Part shown: positions 8,142 to 18,136 of the stretch, in pieces
How the letters are laid out: the number at the start of each line of letters is the position of its first letter
How positions within the stretch are numbered: the first letter of the stretch is position 1
Assembly: GCA_035530275.1 (NCBI GenBank)
Contig: DATKVC010000023.1
Location: 25,414-89,413, forward strand
DNA: 64,000 bases
Reading direction: 5' to 3'
Source: CAIJMU01 sp035530275
GTDB taxonomy: Bacteria; Spirochaetota; Spirochaetia; Treponematales; Rectinemataceae
The notes under the pieces: model-generated
What the model was told of the DNA's origin: nothing
Seen by the model: the letters and a program-made list of their open reading frames with translations, nothing else
The model's database searches: none
Program-made: the position numbers and the translations under genes

Positions 8142-9708
8142 AACCGATATCGCTGCCGATTCGGACGGGCGCAGAGGTTCCGCGGTTGCTCACGCTGTAA
8201 TAGGCCAGCGTCGCGGTGTTGTAACCGCCGCCTCGGAGAATCCTGACCTTGCCCGATTCGGGCCCGAGCGGATCTTGGGCGGTGGTGGAGGCGGAGCCGA
8301 AAAGGCCGTACCAATCCCAACACCACTCCCACACGTTACCCGCCATGTCATAGACGCCGAGGGCGTTGGGTTCCTTTGTGCCGGCGGCGGCGGTCGCTCC
8401 TCCCGAATCACCCTTGTGCCAGGCGATCGTGTCGAGATTGTCGCCCCCGGCGAAACGCCAGGGGCTATGGGCCGCCCCGCCCCTCGCCGCGTATTCCCAC
8501 TCCGCCTCAGTGGGAAGTCGATATCCGTCGGCCCCTCGATTCCATTCGACCTTGACGACCTTGCCGTCGGAATCGCGCTCGATGGTGTAGGCGGGCGTGA
8601 AGCCCTCCGTCCCCGATAGCCAATTGCAGTATTCGCAGGCGTCAAACCATGTCATGAAGGCGGCCGGGCGTTGCGCGTGAATGAGCTTGGGATCGGCCGG
8701 CAAGGGCTTGCCGGTCGCCGCGCAAAAGCGCTCGTAGTCCGCCCAGGTCGTCTCGAAGGCCGAGATCAAGTAGGCGTCAAGTTTCACCTCATGCACGGGC
8801 TTTTCGTCGCTGTCACCCGAATCGGAGCCCATCATAAAATCGCCTGCCGCGACCTGCACCATCGAGTCGTCCAGCGAATCGGCGATTCCCCTTGGCGCGG
8901 AAGCCGCGAGGCTCCCTGCGACGGAGGCCGCCGTGACGGCCGCAGCCGAAGAACCGCGAGAATCCGCCGAGGCGGGTACGAAGTAAAAGCCCGCGCCACG
9001 CAGGGACGAATTGCTCCAGGGCACCTGCGCGCCATTGGTGTCCGCGATCACGTCGTCCCGCACGAGACGAAGCACCGCCTCGATGTCGAGGCCAGGTGTC
9101 CCCATCCGTCCGAGAAGCCGCCTGGTAAAGACGCCATTCCTGCTGTCGCCGTCGGCCGAGAGGGCGCCCGGGGCCGTGGCGTAGGCCACCAGCGTACCGG
9201 GCACGGCAAAGGTGACGTTCGCGAGCCCCCTCGCCGCGGAGCGCTCGCTCGCGGGAAAGGGATTGTTCCTGCAGGCGTCGAGGATGACGATGTTCGTCGC
9301 GCTGCCCGCCTCCTCCAGACGGGAGAGGACGAGATCGAGGGGAACCGATTTGAAGGGCACCTCGTCGAGTGACTTGATGTCGCTTCCCACGGGTATGAGA
9401 AAGTTGCTGCCCCGGACCTGGAGGCCGTGGCCCGAATAATAGAACAGGGCCGTATCGGTCGGCGCGAGAGTCGAGGCAAAACGTTCGAGGGCCGCGAGCA
9501 TGTCGTCGCGACTGGCGTCGATGAGGAGTGTCGTGTCGAAGCCATATCCGCGAAGGGCCATCGCCATGTCGCGGGCATCGTTCGCCGGGTTCCGCAGAGG
9601 CGACGTCGCGTAATCACCGTTGCCGACGACGAGGGCCCTCGAGTGGGCGAAGAGCATAATAGGTACAATTGCTACTACCAGGGACAGGGCGAAAGCGCGA
9701 CGAATCAT
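8113..9708 (-). CDS. caspase-like peptidase fused to an FGE-fold domain
   Basis: 531 residues. A signal peptide or anchor (residues 1-24) precedes a C14 caspase domain with YYSGHGLQVRG (His94) and VILDACRNNPF (Cys146), both catalytic residues present. A low-complexity Ala/Ser linker (~250-275) leads to an FGE-sulfatase domain (VQVAAGDFMMGSDSGDSDEK..., GADGYRLPTEAEWEYAARGG, GNVWEWCWDWYG, IGFRVAR). The FGE part lacks the copper-binding cysteine pair. A plausible role is ligand sensing through the FGE fold that activates proteolysis, probably in the periplasm. Neighbours are a second FGE protein, a DUF4384 protein and two-component genes. Confidence 0.85.
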   Translation of the reverse strand: MIRRAFALSLVVAIVPIMLFAHSRALVVGNGDYATSPLRNPANDARDMAMALRGYGFDTTLLIDASRDDMLAALERFASTLAPTDTALFYYSGHGLQVRGSNFLIPVGSDIKSLDEVPFKSVPLDLVLSRLEEAGSATNIVILDACRNNPFPASERSAARGLANVTFAVPGTLVAYATAPGALSADGDSRNGVFTRRLLGRMGTPGLDIEAVLRLVRDDVIADTNGAQVPWSNSSLRGAGFYFVPASADSRGSSAAAVTAASVAGSLAASAPRGIADSLDDSMVQVAAGDFMMGSDSGDSDEKPVHEVKLDAYLISAFETTWADYERFCAATGKPLPADPKLIHAQRPAAFMTWFDACEYCNWLSGTEGFTPAYTIERDSDGKVVKVEWNRGADGYRLPTEAEWEYAARGGAAHSPWRFAGGDNLDTIAWHKGDSGGATAAAGTKEPNALGVYDMAGNVWEWCWDWYGLFGSASTTAQDPLGPESGKVRILRGGGYNTATLAYYSVSNRGTSAPVRIGSDIGFRVARSPGK

Positions 9709-9869
9709 TATGTACTCCTGTGAAGAATCGTAGCCTAAACCCCGGGGAGTGGGCCGTCAATGAAAAAACGCATGAGCCCAAACGCCGAGACGGAGGCTTC
9801 GCGAAAACAATTCGTGGCGCGCAACGCCTTCATCCGCTATAGTTCCCCTGATCGAAAGGACGGTCCCGG

Positions 9870-10595
9870 ATGCCATCGATCCTTCTTGTCGACGATCACG
9901 CGCTATTTCGGGAGGGGCTCAGGTTCCTTCTCGAATCGAAGACAGGCTTCGTAGTCGCGGGGGAGGCGAGCAGCGGTCCCGAAGCCGTCAGGCTCGCGGC
10001 GAAAACGCTCCCCGATTTCGTCCTCCTCGACGTAGCCATGCCCGGAGGAGACGGAATCGATGCCATCGGCAACATTCTCCAGGCCGCCCCCAGATGCCGC
10101 GTCATCGCCCTCTCGACCCTCGACGACCGACGGACAGTCATCGACATGCTGTCGGCCGGCGCGGCGGGATATGTCCTCAAGGCAAGCGCGTTCAAGGACC
10201 TCGAAGAAGCCCTCGCGGCCGTTGGGACGGGTCATCGCTACCTCAGCCCCGGCCTCGCCGACATCCTGATCGATCTCGCCCTCACGAGAGGCACGAATGG
10301 GGACAAGGACGCCGATCCCTTCGCGGCCTTGAGCGCCCGAGAGCGATCGGTTCTCAGGCTTATCTGCGAAGATAAGCCCCCGAAGGCGATAGCCCAAGAG
10401 CTGGGAATCTCGCGCAAGACGGTCGATGTCCACAAGCGGAACATCATGGCGAAGCTCGGGGTGAAAAGCGACCTGGGACTCGCGCGTTTCGCGATCGAGG
10501 GCGGTTTTCCCTACGAGTCTGCAATTCCGCGATCGAATCGGGGCTCGGCGACGACGAAGCGCTCGCGGGATAGCGATCCCCGGAATCTCCAATAG
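9870..10595 (+). CDS. NarL/FixJ-family response regulator
   Basis: 241 residues. The receiver domain has the acidic pair Asp8-Asp9, phospho-acceptor Asp54 (FVLLDVAMPGG), Ser82 and Lys104 (YVLKASAF). A LuxR-type helix-turn-helix follows (LSARERSVLRLICEDKPPKAIAQELGISRKTVDVHKRNIMAKLGV). A basic tail of ~25 residues extends past the usual end. Start chosen at 9870 with aaagga upstream. It is divergent from the caspase-FGE gene across 161 bp and may control it; the CHASE2 kinase is the only histidine kinase in the window. Confidence 0.9.
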   Translation: MPSILLVDDHALFREGLRFLLESKTGFVVAGEASSGPEAVRLAAKTLPDFVLLDVAMPGGDGIDAIGNILQAAPRCRVIALSTLDDRRTVIDMLSAGAAGYVLKASAFKDLEEALAAVGTGHRYLSPGLADILIDLALTRGTNGDKDADPFAALSARERSVLRLICEDKPPKAIAQELGISRKTVDVHKRNIMAKLGVKSDLGLARFAIEGGFPYESAIPRSNRGSATTKRSRDSDPRNLQ

Positions 10596-10815
10596 GCAAT
10601 TCTTTAGCTCGAAGCTCCAATTTGGCTAATTGTCTCTTTCGGCTGAAGATGGAAAATGTTTATCATTGGTTCGCTCAAAAAAGATATCTAATAAACCATC
10701 TCATAATGCTTTCGGGGGGTGGGGATTCAAGTCCCTACCCCTCGAGCCCTTCCCCAGACATTTCCAATTCCCCCTCGAAATCGCAAGGGCGAAATTGCGC
10801 GAGAGGCACCTACTG

Positions 10816-10852
10816 CCAAAAAAGCAAACGGCGCCCGATTATCCGGGCGCCG
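10816..10852 (-). terminator. intrinsic terminator of tuf
   Basis: A 9-bp stem (cggcgcccg/cgggcgccg, loop attatc) is followed on the minus strand by tttgctttttt. It lies 65 nt after the tuf stop. Confidence 0.9.
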
Positions 10853-10917
10853 CTTTCGGCTACGTTGGTCGCGCCGGCCGAACCCCGAGGGGCTCTCGCC
10901 AGGCGCGTCAAAGCCAT

Positions 10918-12108
<1,191 letters not shown>

Positions 12109-12163
12109 ATGCAAACTCCTCCTTGGCTTCGTACCGCCAATAGTTTTCTAGGTTAGCTGCCGG

Positions 12164-12192
12164 AGTATATAAGAACCTCGGGAGCTAATCAA
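12164..12192 (-). promoter_or_regulatory. sigma70-type promoter of tuf
   Basis: TTGATT (12187-12192), 17-nt spacer and TATACT (12164-12169) on the minus strand, about 55 nt upstream of the tuf ATG. Five of six bases match the consensus in the -10. Confidence 0.8.
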
Positions 12193-12221
12193 GGGGCCGA
12201 TTTAGGTCGATTCCAAGGGCG

Positions 12222-12372
12222 CGTAGGCCCGCCTGCGGCGGGCCTACCGGGTGCTTCGCTTCAATCTTTTCCGAGCGGTCTCGCTCGGAGGCTGGTCTCG
12301 CTCCGCGAGACCAGCCCAATCCACTCCGCGGCTCGGAAAAGGATTTACGCTACGCCCCCTCGCGCAATCGCC
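12222..12372. repeat. dispersed palindromic element, diverged copy C
   Basis: Shares accgggtgct(c/t)cgct(c/t)caatctttt(cc) at one end and gctcggaaaaggattt(c/a)cgct(g/a)cgccccctcgcgc at the other with the copies at 19287 and 20382. The outer stem (aatcttttcc/ggaaaaggatt) is kept, but its loop is replaced by a larger block with its own hairpins, including gctggtctcg/cgagaccagc. The right end runs into the last codons of hisD, so the element has reshaped the HisD C-terminus or arrived exactly at it. Confidence 0.75.
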
Positions 12373-13625
12373 GCGCGGGCGTGGGCCTCCAGACCCTCGA
12401 TGCGGGCGAGAGCGGTCGCATCGGCGTAGAGCGCCTTGGCCTTTTCGGGCTCGTCGACGCGCATCCACGTGCGAATGCGAAGGAAGGAGAAGACCGAAAG
12501 CCCCCCGGTCGCCCGCGCCGAACCGCCCGTGGGCAACACATGATTGGGGCCTGCACCGTAGTCTCCGATCACCTCCGCGGCCCCCGCCCCGACGAAGACC
12601 GCGCCGGCGTTGCGCATTCGCGGTCGCAGCCTGTCCGCGTCGGCGACGAGGAGCTCAAGGTGCTCGGGAGCGAAGGCATCCGAGGCGGCGAGGAGCGCTT
12701 CGAGATCGGCGTCGACCAAGGCTCCGCCGCGCGCCAGCGCCTTGATCGCGACCGCTGCCGTCGGCAGATCGGCAAGCTGCCGTCCGAGAGCCTCCTCCAC
12801 CGCGGCCACCAGGGATTCGTCCGTGGCCGCGAGAATCGGAATGGCGTCGGGATCGTGCTCGGCCTGGGCGAGGAGGTCGGCGGCGATCAGCTCCGGATCG
12901 GCACTCCCGTCGGCTATGACGAGGAGCTCGCTCGGGCCTGCCACCGACTCGATCGGCACTTCGCCCGCGACGAGGCTCTTGGCGGCGGCCACCCAGCGAT
13001 TGCCGGGCCCGACAATGCGTTCCGAAGGCGGCAGGGGACCCTCGCCTCCGGCGAGCCCGAAGGCGAGGGCCGCGATGGCCTGGGCGCCGCCGGCGGCGAG
13101 GAGGCCGTCGGCTCCGGCGATGGCGCAGGCCGCCAGGGTTTCCGGGGCCGGCCGCGGACTGGCTACCCACACCGATTCGACGCCAGCGGCCTTTGCGACC
13201 AGGGCCGTCATCAGCACGCTCGAGGGCAGGGGATGGAGGCCGCCGGGCGCATAGCAGCCGGCCGAGGCGACCGGCAGCACCTCGTGTCCGGCCACGCCGC
13301 CGGGAATCGACATTTCAAAAGAAGAAAGCGAGGCGCGCTGGGCGAGGGCAAAGGCGCGAATGCGCTCCCCCGTTCGCTCGAGAAGGGAGCGGGCCGCCGG
13401 ATCGAGACCGACAAGGGCAAGGCGGAAGTCGTCGGGACTAAAGAAGAGTCGCCCCTCCCCCAGGCCGTCGAGCTCCCGCGCCCAGCGCCGCAGGGCCGCC
13501 TCCCCACCCGCTCGCACGTCGGCGACGATAGCCGAGGCGCGCGCGGCCGTCGCCTCGTCGAAGAGGGGCTCGCGGCTCCTATCGAGATCGGAGGCCGCGA
13601 GACGCCTCAGTGGATGCCTGGCCAC
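12345..13625 (-). CDS. hisD: histidinol dehydrogenase
   Basis: 426 residues, normal length. It catalyses the last two NAD-dependent oxidations from histidinol to histidine. Motifs include GGVAGHEVLPVASAGCYAPGG, AGPSELLVIAD, AEHDPDAIPILA (metal/substrate residues) and the conserved NHVLPTGGSARATGGLSVFSF. It is the last gene of the his operon and its start overlaps hisA-IE by 19 nt. The final codons coincide with a dispersed repeat. Confidence 0.96.
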   Translation of the reverse strand: MARHPLRRLAASDLDRSREPLFDEATAARASAIVADVRAGGEAALRRWARELDGLGEGRLFFSPDDFRLALVGLDPAARSLLERTGERIRAFALAQRASLSSFEMSIPGGVAGHEVLPVASAGCYAPGGLHPLPSSVLMTALVAKAAGVESVWVASPRPAPETLAACAIAGADGLLAAGGAQAIAALAFGLAGGEGPLPPSERIVGPGNRWVAAAKSLVAGEVPIESVAGPSELLVIADGSADPELIAADLLAQAEHDPDAIPILAATDESLVAAVEEALGRQLADLPTAAVAIKALARGGALVDADLEALLAASDAFAPEHLELLVADADRLRPRMRNAGAVFVGAGAAEVIGDYGAGPNHVLPTGGSARATGGLSVFSFLRIRTWMRVDEPEKAKALYADATALARIEGLEAHARAAIARGGVA

Positions 13626-14914
13626 TTCGCGCTCCCTTCGGCGAAGGCTGCCTTCGCGTTGCCCGGCCTCCGCGTCACGCGGAAGGCCCGCCTGTCGAGG
13701 ACACGCTCGACGTCTCGCAAGGTGGCGCCCTCGACCCGCAGCTTCGCGATGGCGAAGTAGACGAGGTCGGCTGCCTCCTCGGCCGCCCGCTCCGGCCCCT
13801 CCGCCTCGGCGAGCTCGGCCGCCTCCTCGCGGAGCTTCGATCCCAGGAGCCCCGCCTCGGTCGCGATCCTGTGCGTGTAGGATCCGGGCGGCGGCGACTC
13901 GAGCCGGCCAGCGATGGTGCGGTCGAGGCGCGCGAGACCCCAGTCATCGCCGAAGCAGCCGCGCGTGCCGCGATGGCAGAATCCCGCGCCGTTCTGCTTG
14001 ACGATATAACGCAGGGAGTCACGGTCGCAGTCGACCTCGATTCGTACCAATTCCTGAGTATTTCCCGAGCTCGCGCCCTTTTCCCAGAGCCCGCGCTTGC
14101 GGGACATGTAGACCCCGCGGCCGGTCTCCACCGACCGCGCGACGCTTTCGGCGCTCGCCCACACGAGGCCAAGGACCACCCCGTCCTCGTCGCAGACGAC
14201 GACCGGCCAGTAGCCGTCGGCCCTGTCGGAAACGAGAGGCGCGACGAAGGCCTCGGCGAGGGGTAGCCTGCCCGAGTAGAGGGCCATGCCCACCTGGGCG
14301 TCGGCCTCCATGCGATCGAGCTCGGCCACCTCGGCGGCAGTCGTCACCCCGCCCGCTATCGTCAGCGCGGGCTTGCCGGGCAGCGAGGCGGCAAGCTTCG
14401 CGAGCTCCCGCGCGGCCTCGAGATCGATGCCGCCCATCTTGCCCTCGCGCTCGACGACCGTCACGAGGAAACCGCCGACGAAGGGCGCGAGTTCGCGCAT
14501 CCTCTCCTCGACGCCCTTGCCGCTCCCCTTGCGCCAACCCTCGACCACCACCTCGCCATTCCTCGCATCGAGGGCGGCGATCAGGCGCTCGCGGGGCAGA
14601 CGCGACAGGAGTTCGGGTTCGGCCGCCGTGCCGATGATGATCTTCCGCGCTCCGGCGTCGAGGAGGTTGGCCGCCGTGTCGAAGTCGCGGATGCCGCCGC
14701 CCACGCGGCAGGGAAAGCGGCGCACGAGCTCGAGGACGAGCTCACGGTTGTCGCCCTCGCCCCGGGCCGCGTCGATGTCGATCACCGCGATCTCGCCGAC
14801 ACGGGCGAATTTCTCCGCTAGGGGAAAGGGATCGCCCGCGTCGATGCGAAGGGTCTCCCCGCCCTCGAGCTGGACAGCCCTTCCCTTCACGATATCTATT
14901 GATGGAATTATCAT
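13607..14914 (-). CDS. hisA-hisIE: HisA-HisI-HisE trifunctional fusion
   Basis: 435 residues from the ATG at 14914 (ATGA overlap with the upstream hisHF stop). Residues 1-~235 are ProFAR isomerase HisA: IPSIDIVKGRAVQLEGG with the catalytic Asp, VGGGIRDFDTAANLLDAGA, LTIAGGVTTAAEV. Residues ~240-345 are phosphoribosyl-AMP cyclohydrolase HisI (YMSRKRGLWEKGASSGNTQE, DCDRDSLRYIV, AGFCHRGTRGCF). Residues ~350-435 are phosphoribosyl-ATP pyrophosphatase HisE (THRIATEAGLLGSKLREEAAEL, EEAADLVYFA). HisIE fusions are common; adding HisA puts steps two to four in one chain. All motifs look intact. Confidence 0.92.
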   Translation of the reverse strand: MIIPSIDIVKGRAVQLEGGETLRIDAGDPFPLAEKFARVGEIAVIDIDAARGEGDNRELVLELVRRFPCRVGGGIRDFDTAANLLDAGARKIIIGTAAEPELLSRLPRERLIAALDARNGEVVVEGWRKGSGKGVEERMRELAPFVGGFLVTVVEREGKMGGIDLEAARELAKLAASLPGKPALTIAGGVTTAAEVAELDRMEADAQVGMALYSGRLPLAEAFVAPLVSDRADGYWPVVVCDEDGVVLGLVWASAESVARSVETGRGVYMSRKRGLWEKGASSGNTQELVRIEVDCDRDSLRYIVKQNGAGFCHRGTRGCFGDDWGLARLDRTIAGRLESPPPGSYTHRIATEAGLLGSKLREEAAELAEAEGPERAAEEAADLVYFAIAKLRVEGATLRDVERVLDRRAFRVTRRPGNAKAAFAEGSAKWPGIH

Positions 14915-16431
14915 GGTCGCGCCTCCAATCCTTGTGCGAGAAACCAGTCCTTCACCTCGCGGATGGAATACCTCCCGAAATGGAAGGCTCCAGCCGCGAG
15001 CACCGCGCCGGCTCCCGCCCGCGCCCCTTCGGCCATTTGCTCGGGCGTCGCCGCCCCTCCCGAGGCTATCACCGAAATCGGCACCGCCTGAGCGACGGCC
15101 CTGACCAGCTCGAGATCGTAGCCTTCGCCCGAACCGTCGCGGTCGCGGCTCGTGAGGAGAATCTCCCCCGCGCCAAGAGCAGCCGCCTTCTTGGCCCATT
15201 CTACCGCATCGAGGCCCGTGCCGGTACGACCCGCGTCGACCACGACCTCCCAGGAATCGCCCTTCCGCGTCGCGTCGATGGCGACGACGACGGCCTGACT
15301 CCCGTATCTCTCGGCGATGGCCCCGATCAGCGAGGGCTCCCGCACCGCCCTCGTGTTGACCGACACCCTATCCGCGCCGGCGTCGAAGAGCCTGGCGGCG
15401 TCCTCGATCGAGCCGATGCCCCCGCCGATCGCGAGGGGAATGCCCACCCGCTCCCTGACCCGCCTCACCGTGTCGAGCCGCGTGGCCCGCCCCTCGATGC
15501 CCGCGGTAATATCAAGTATGACGATCTCGTCTGCCCCCTCCGCCTCGTAGCGGGCGGAGAGCTCGGCGGGATCGCCCGCGTCGCGCAGCTCCTTGAACTG
15601 CGTCCCCTTCACGACCCGTCCCGCGTCGACATCGAGACAGGGGATGACGCGAACCGCCTTTGCGCCGGGGAGGGGACCGCGCGGCTCCATGCCGGCCGCA
15701 GCCTCGATAGACGCCTGGCCGGCGGCCCTTCCCGCCGCGCCGCCGCTCGCCGCGCCCGCGCCGGCTGTCCTGCCCACGGCAAATCCGCCGCTCTCCAGCC
15801 AGCGCCCGAGCAGGGCCGCTCCCCATGCCCCCGACAGCTCGGGATGGAACTGACAGAGGAGAAGTCCGGGACGCTCGCAGGCAGCCACGAAACTCCCCCC
15901 ATAGTCCGCTCGCGACCAGCGCATTCCCGGCGGCGGCGTTTCGAGGCGGTAGGAATTAGCGAAGGCAGCCCAACCGTCGCGAACGAGGCCCTCGCCACCC
16001 GCCGCGCCGCGCCCTGCCTCGGAAGCGCCGCTCGCACCGCCGCCGCCAACACCGACCGCCTCCACCGCCCCCCATCCCAGCCGCGGACTCCGCATCCCCG
16101 CCGGCTGGAATCGAAAAGTCCCCGGCAGAATGCCGAGCCCCGGAACGCCGGGGTCCTCCTCGCTCGCCTCGAAAAAAAGCTGCATGCCGAGGCAAAAGCC
16201 CGCCGTCGGGGCCCCCGAGTCTGCACGCTCGCGGAGGGCCCGATCGAGGCCCCTTTCGCGCAAGGCCTTGGCAGCCGGCCCGAAGGACCCGACCCCTGGC
16301 AGCACGACGAAGGCTTCGCGGCTGACGGCTTCAGGATCATGCGTGACATAGCTCTCGACGCCCGCCCTGGCGAACCAAGCCGATACCGAGGCGAGGTTCG
16401 CGAAGCCGGTTCGAACGATCGCGACCTTCAT
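14911..16431 (-). CDS. hisHF: HisH-HisF fusion, imidazole glycerol phosphate synthase
   Basis: 506 residues. Residues 1-~215 are the glutaminase HisH with the oxyanion loop (LPGVGSFGPA), nucleophile Cys in TAGFCLGMQLFFE and the His-Glu pair in CQFHPELSG. An Ala/Gly-rich linker (~222-252) leads to the synthase HisF (VRVIPCLDVDAGRVVKGTQF, VVVAIDA, LLTSRDRDGSGEGYDLEL, VIASGGAA). The same arrangement occurs in the eukaryotic HIS7 enzyme. Ammonia passes from HisH to HisF to make IGP and AICAR. Overlaps both neighbours by 4 nt. Confidence 0.94.
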   Translation of the reverse strand: MKVAIVRTGFANLASVSAWFARAGVESYVTHDPEAVSREAFVVLPGVGSFGPAAKALRERGLDRALRERADSGAPTAGFCLGMQLFFEASEEDPGVPGLGILPGTFRFQPAGMRSPRLGWGAVEAVGVGGGGASGASEAGRGAAGGEGLVRDGWAAFANSYRLETPPPGMRWSRADYGGSFVAACERPGLLLCQFHPELSGAWGAALLGRWLESGGFAVGRTAGAGAASGGAAGRAAGQASIEAAAGMEPRGPLPGAKAVRVIPCLDVDAGRVVKGTQFKELRDAGDPAELSARYEAEGADEIVILDITAGIEGRATRLDTVRRVRERVGIPLAIGGGIGSIEDAARLFDAGADRVSVNTRAVREPSLIGAIAERYGSQAVVVAIDATRKGDSWEVVVDAGRTGTGLDAVEWAKKAAALGAGEILLTSRDRDGSGEGYDLELVRAVAQAVPISVIASGGAATPEQMAEGARAGAGAVLAAGAFHFGRYSIREVKDWFLAQGLEARP

Positions 16432-17078
16432 AACACGCCCTTCAGACTGGGAATGCCCGAAGCTGCCGCGCCGCCGCTCCCCTCACCGCCCCCTGCCCCG
16501 CCGGCCCCGCCCCCTCCCACCGCCTCCACGCGATACGCCACCGCCTCCCGCAGCGCAAGGGCCAGAGCCTTGAAGGCAGCCTCCGCCCTGTGGTGGTCGT
16601 TAGCGCCCCGCAGCACATCGACGTGGAGGGTCAGACCCGCGCGCTGCGCGAAACTCGAGAGAAAGTGGCCGACGTTCTCGCAAGCGAGCTCGCCGAGCTT
16701 TTCGCGGACCAGCCCGAGCTCGATGGCCGCGAAGGGCCTCCCCGAAATGTCGACCACCGCCCTCGCGAGGGCCTCGTCGAGGGGGGCGTAGGCGTAGCCG
16801 AAGCGGAGGATGCCCGCCCTATCGCCCAGGGCCTCCCTGAAGAGCTCGCCCAGCACGATGCCGCAATCTTCAGTAGTGTGATGATCGTCGATCCGGAGAT
16901 CCCCCTCGCAGCGAAGCGAAAGCGAGAAGCCGCCGTGAAAGGCGAGGGTCGACACGAGGTGATCGAGGAAGCCGATGCCCGTCTCTACGGCGATCGGCCC
17001 CGGCACCAGGGCCAGAGAGGCCTCGATCCGCGTTTCCTTCGTCTCGCGCCGACGCGAGGCGCGTCGTTCGCCGCTCAT
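16428..17078 (-). CDS. hisB: imidazoleglycerol-phosphate dehydratase
   Basis: 216 residues. The paired metal-binding motifs are clear: GIGFLDHLVSTLAFHGG with DHHTTEDCGIVLGE, and ENVGHFLSSFAQRAGLTLHV with ANDHHRAEAAFKALA. It dehydrates IGP to imidazoleacetol phosphate. There is no histidinol-phosphatase domain. A glycine-rich low-complexity tail (GGGGAGGAGGGEGSGG) extends past the family end. ATG at 17078 chosen because aaggag lies 6 nt upstream; it overlaps the hisC stop as ATGA. Confidence 0.95.
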   Translation of the reverse strand: MSGERRASRRRETKETRIEASLALVPGPIAVETGIGFLDHLVSTLAFHGGFSLSLRCEGDLRIDDHHTTEDCGIVLGELFREALGDRAGILRFGYAYAPLDEALARAVVDISGRPFAAIELGLVREKLGELACENVGHFLSSFAQRAGLTLHVDVLRGANDHHRAEAAFKALALALREAVAYRVEAVGGGGAGGAGGGEGSGGAAASGIPSLKGVL

Positions 17079-18136
17079 AGCCACTCCTTCGCGGCCGCGA
17101 GGGCCGCCTCGAGGGCCTTCCAGCCCTCCTCCTCACCAGGACAGCTGATGCGGATCGCGTCCTCCAAACCCGGCCTCCCGGCGAAGACCCTGATGGCGAT
17201 GCCCGCCTTCGCGAGCGCAGCCTTCAGCCCCTGGGGCGACCTGACACGGGCCAGCACGAAGTTCGCCTCCGAGGGCGCCGGCTTCGCGCCGAGCCTCCCG
17301 AACAGCGCGAAGAGATCATCCCTCTCCCTCCGCACCCGCTCGACAAAGGCATCCTTCTGCCGCAATCCCTCGGGGCTCCGCGCCGCCAGCCCCGCGACGA
17401 CCGAAAGCCCGCCCACCGGATAGGGCGCCCCCGCCCCGCGGAGGGCGGCGACGCTGGCGGCAGGCCCGGCCACCCAGCCCAGCCGCATCCCCGCGAGACC
17501 ATAGGCCTTCGAGAAAGTACGCATTACGAGGATATTCGGACGGGCGAGGAGGAGACCCAGACTGTCGCGCGCGGCGAACTCGCCGTAGGCCCCGTCCACC
17601 CAGATCGAGGCATCGGGCAGGGCATCGGCGAGCTCGAGGAGCTCCTCCGGCGAGGCGACAGCCCCGGTAGGATTGGCCGGCGTCGCCACGGCGACAGCCT
17701 TCGCTCCGGAGCGCCTTCCTGCGTCGATGGCGGCCGCCAGCGGAAAGCCCCTACCCTCGGGCCACGCCAGCCCCAGAGGCTCCGCCCCCACAAGCCGCGA
17801 TGAGATCGCGTACATCTCGAAGGCCGGCTCGAAAACCACCAGGCGGTCCCCCTTCCCGAGACAGACCCTGCAGGCCCTCGCGATCGCGTCATCCGAACCC
17901 GCGGTCACGAGAACCGACCCGGCGGGAAGACCAGCGAGACCAGGCCCCGGCCTCGCCTCGATGTCAGCCTCCAAGGCCGTCGCCCGAGGGTAGCGCCGGA
18001 TCGCCTCGACCGCGTCGGTTGCCGCCAGGGCCTCGACCACGGCCTTGGCCGGACGCCCCTCGTTCGCGTCGAGAAACCAGCGCGTGCCCGCCGCGACCGG
18101 CGGCGGCACGTAGCCGGAGAAGGAAACCTCGTTCAT
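17075..18136 (-). CDS. hisC: histidinol-phosphate aminotransferase
   Basis: 353 residues, fold type I PLP enzyme. Visible motifs: DANEGRP at the N-terminus, ATPANPTGAVASPEEL, DGAYGEF and the PLP lysine in MRTFSKAYGLAGMRLGW. It converts imidazoleacetol phosphate to histidinol phosphate with glutamate. Overlaps hisG upstream and hisB downstream by 4 nt each, implying translational coupling. Confidence 0.95.
   Translation of the reverse strand: MNEVSFSGYVPPPVAAGTRWFLDANEGRPAKAVVEALAATDAVEAIRRYPRATALEADIEARPGPGLAGLPAGSVLVTAGSDDAIARACRVCLGKGDRLVVFEPAFEMYAISSRLVGAEPLGLAWPEGRGFPLAAAIDAGRRSGAKAVAVATPANPTGAVASPEELLELADALPDASIWVDGAYGEFAARDSLGLLLARPNILVMRTFSKAYGLAGMRLGWVAGPAASVAALRGAGAPYPVGGLSVVAGLAARSPEGLRQKDAFVERVRRERDDLFALFGRLGAKPAPSEANFVLARVRSPQGLKAALAKAGIAIRVFAGRPGLEDAIRISCPGEEEGWKALEAALAAAKEWL

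Noticed and set aside
7113..9708. Diversity-generating retroelement
   Set aside because: FGE-fold proteins are typical variable proteins, but no reverse transcriptase, no template/variable repeat pair and no Avd gene are seen in the window.
10720..10765. tRNA 3'-half-like sequence (tggggattcaagtcccta)
   Set aside because: The T-loop-like string lacks the conserved closing pair and no acceptor, D or anticodon arm can be built around it.
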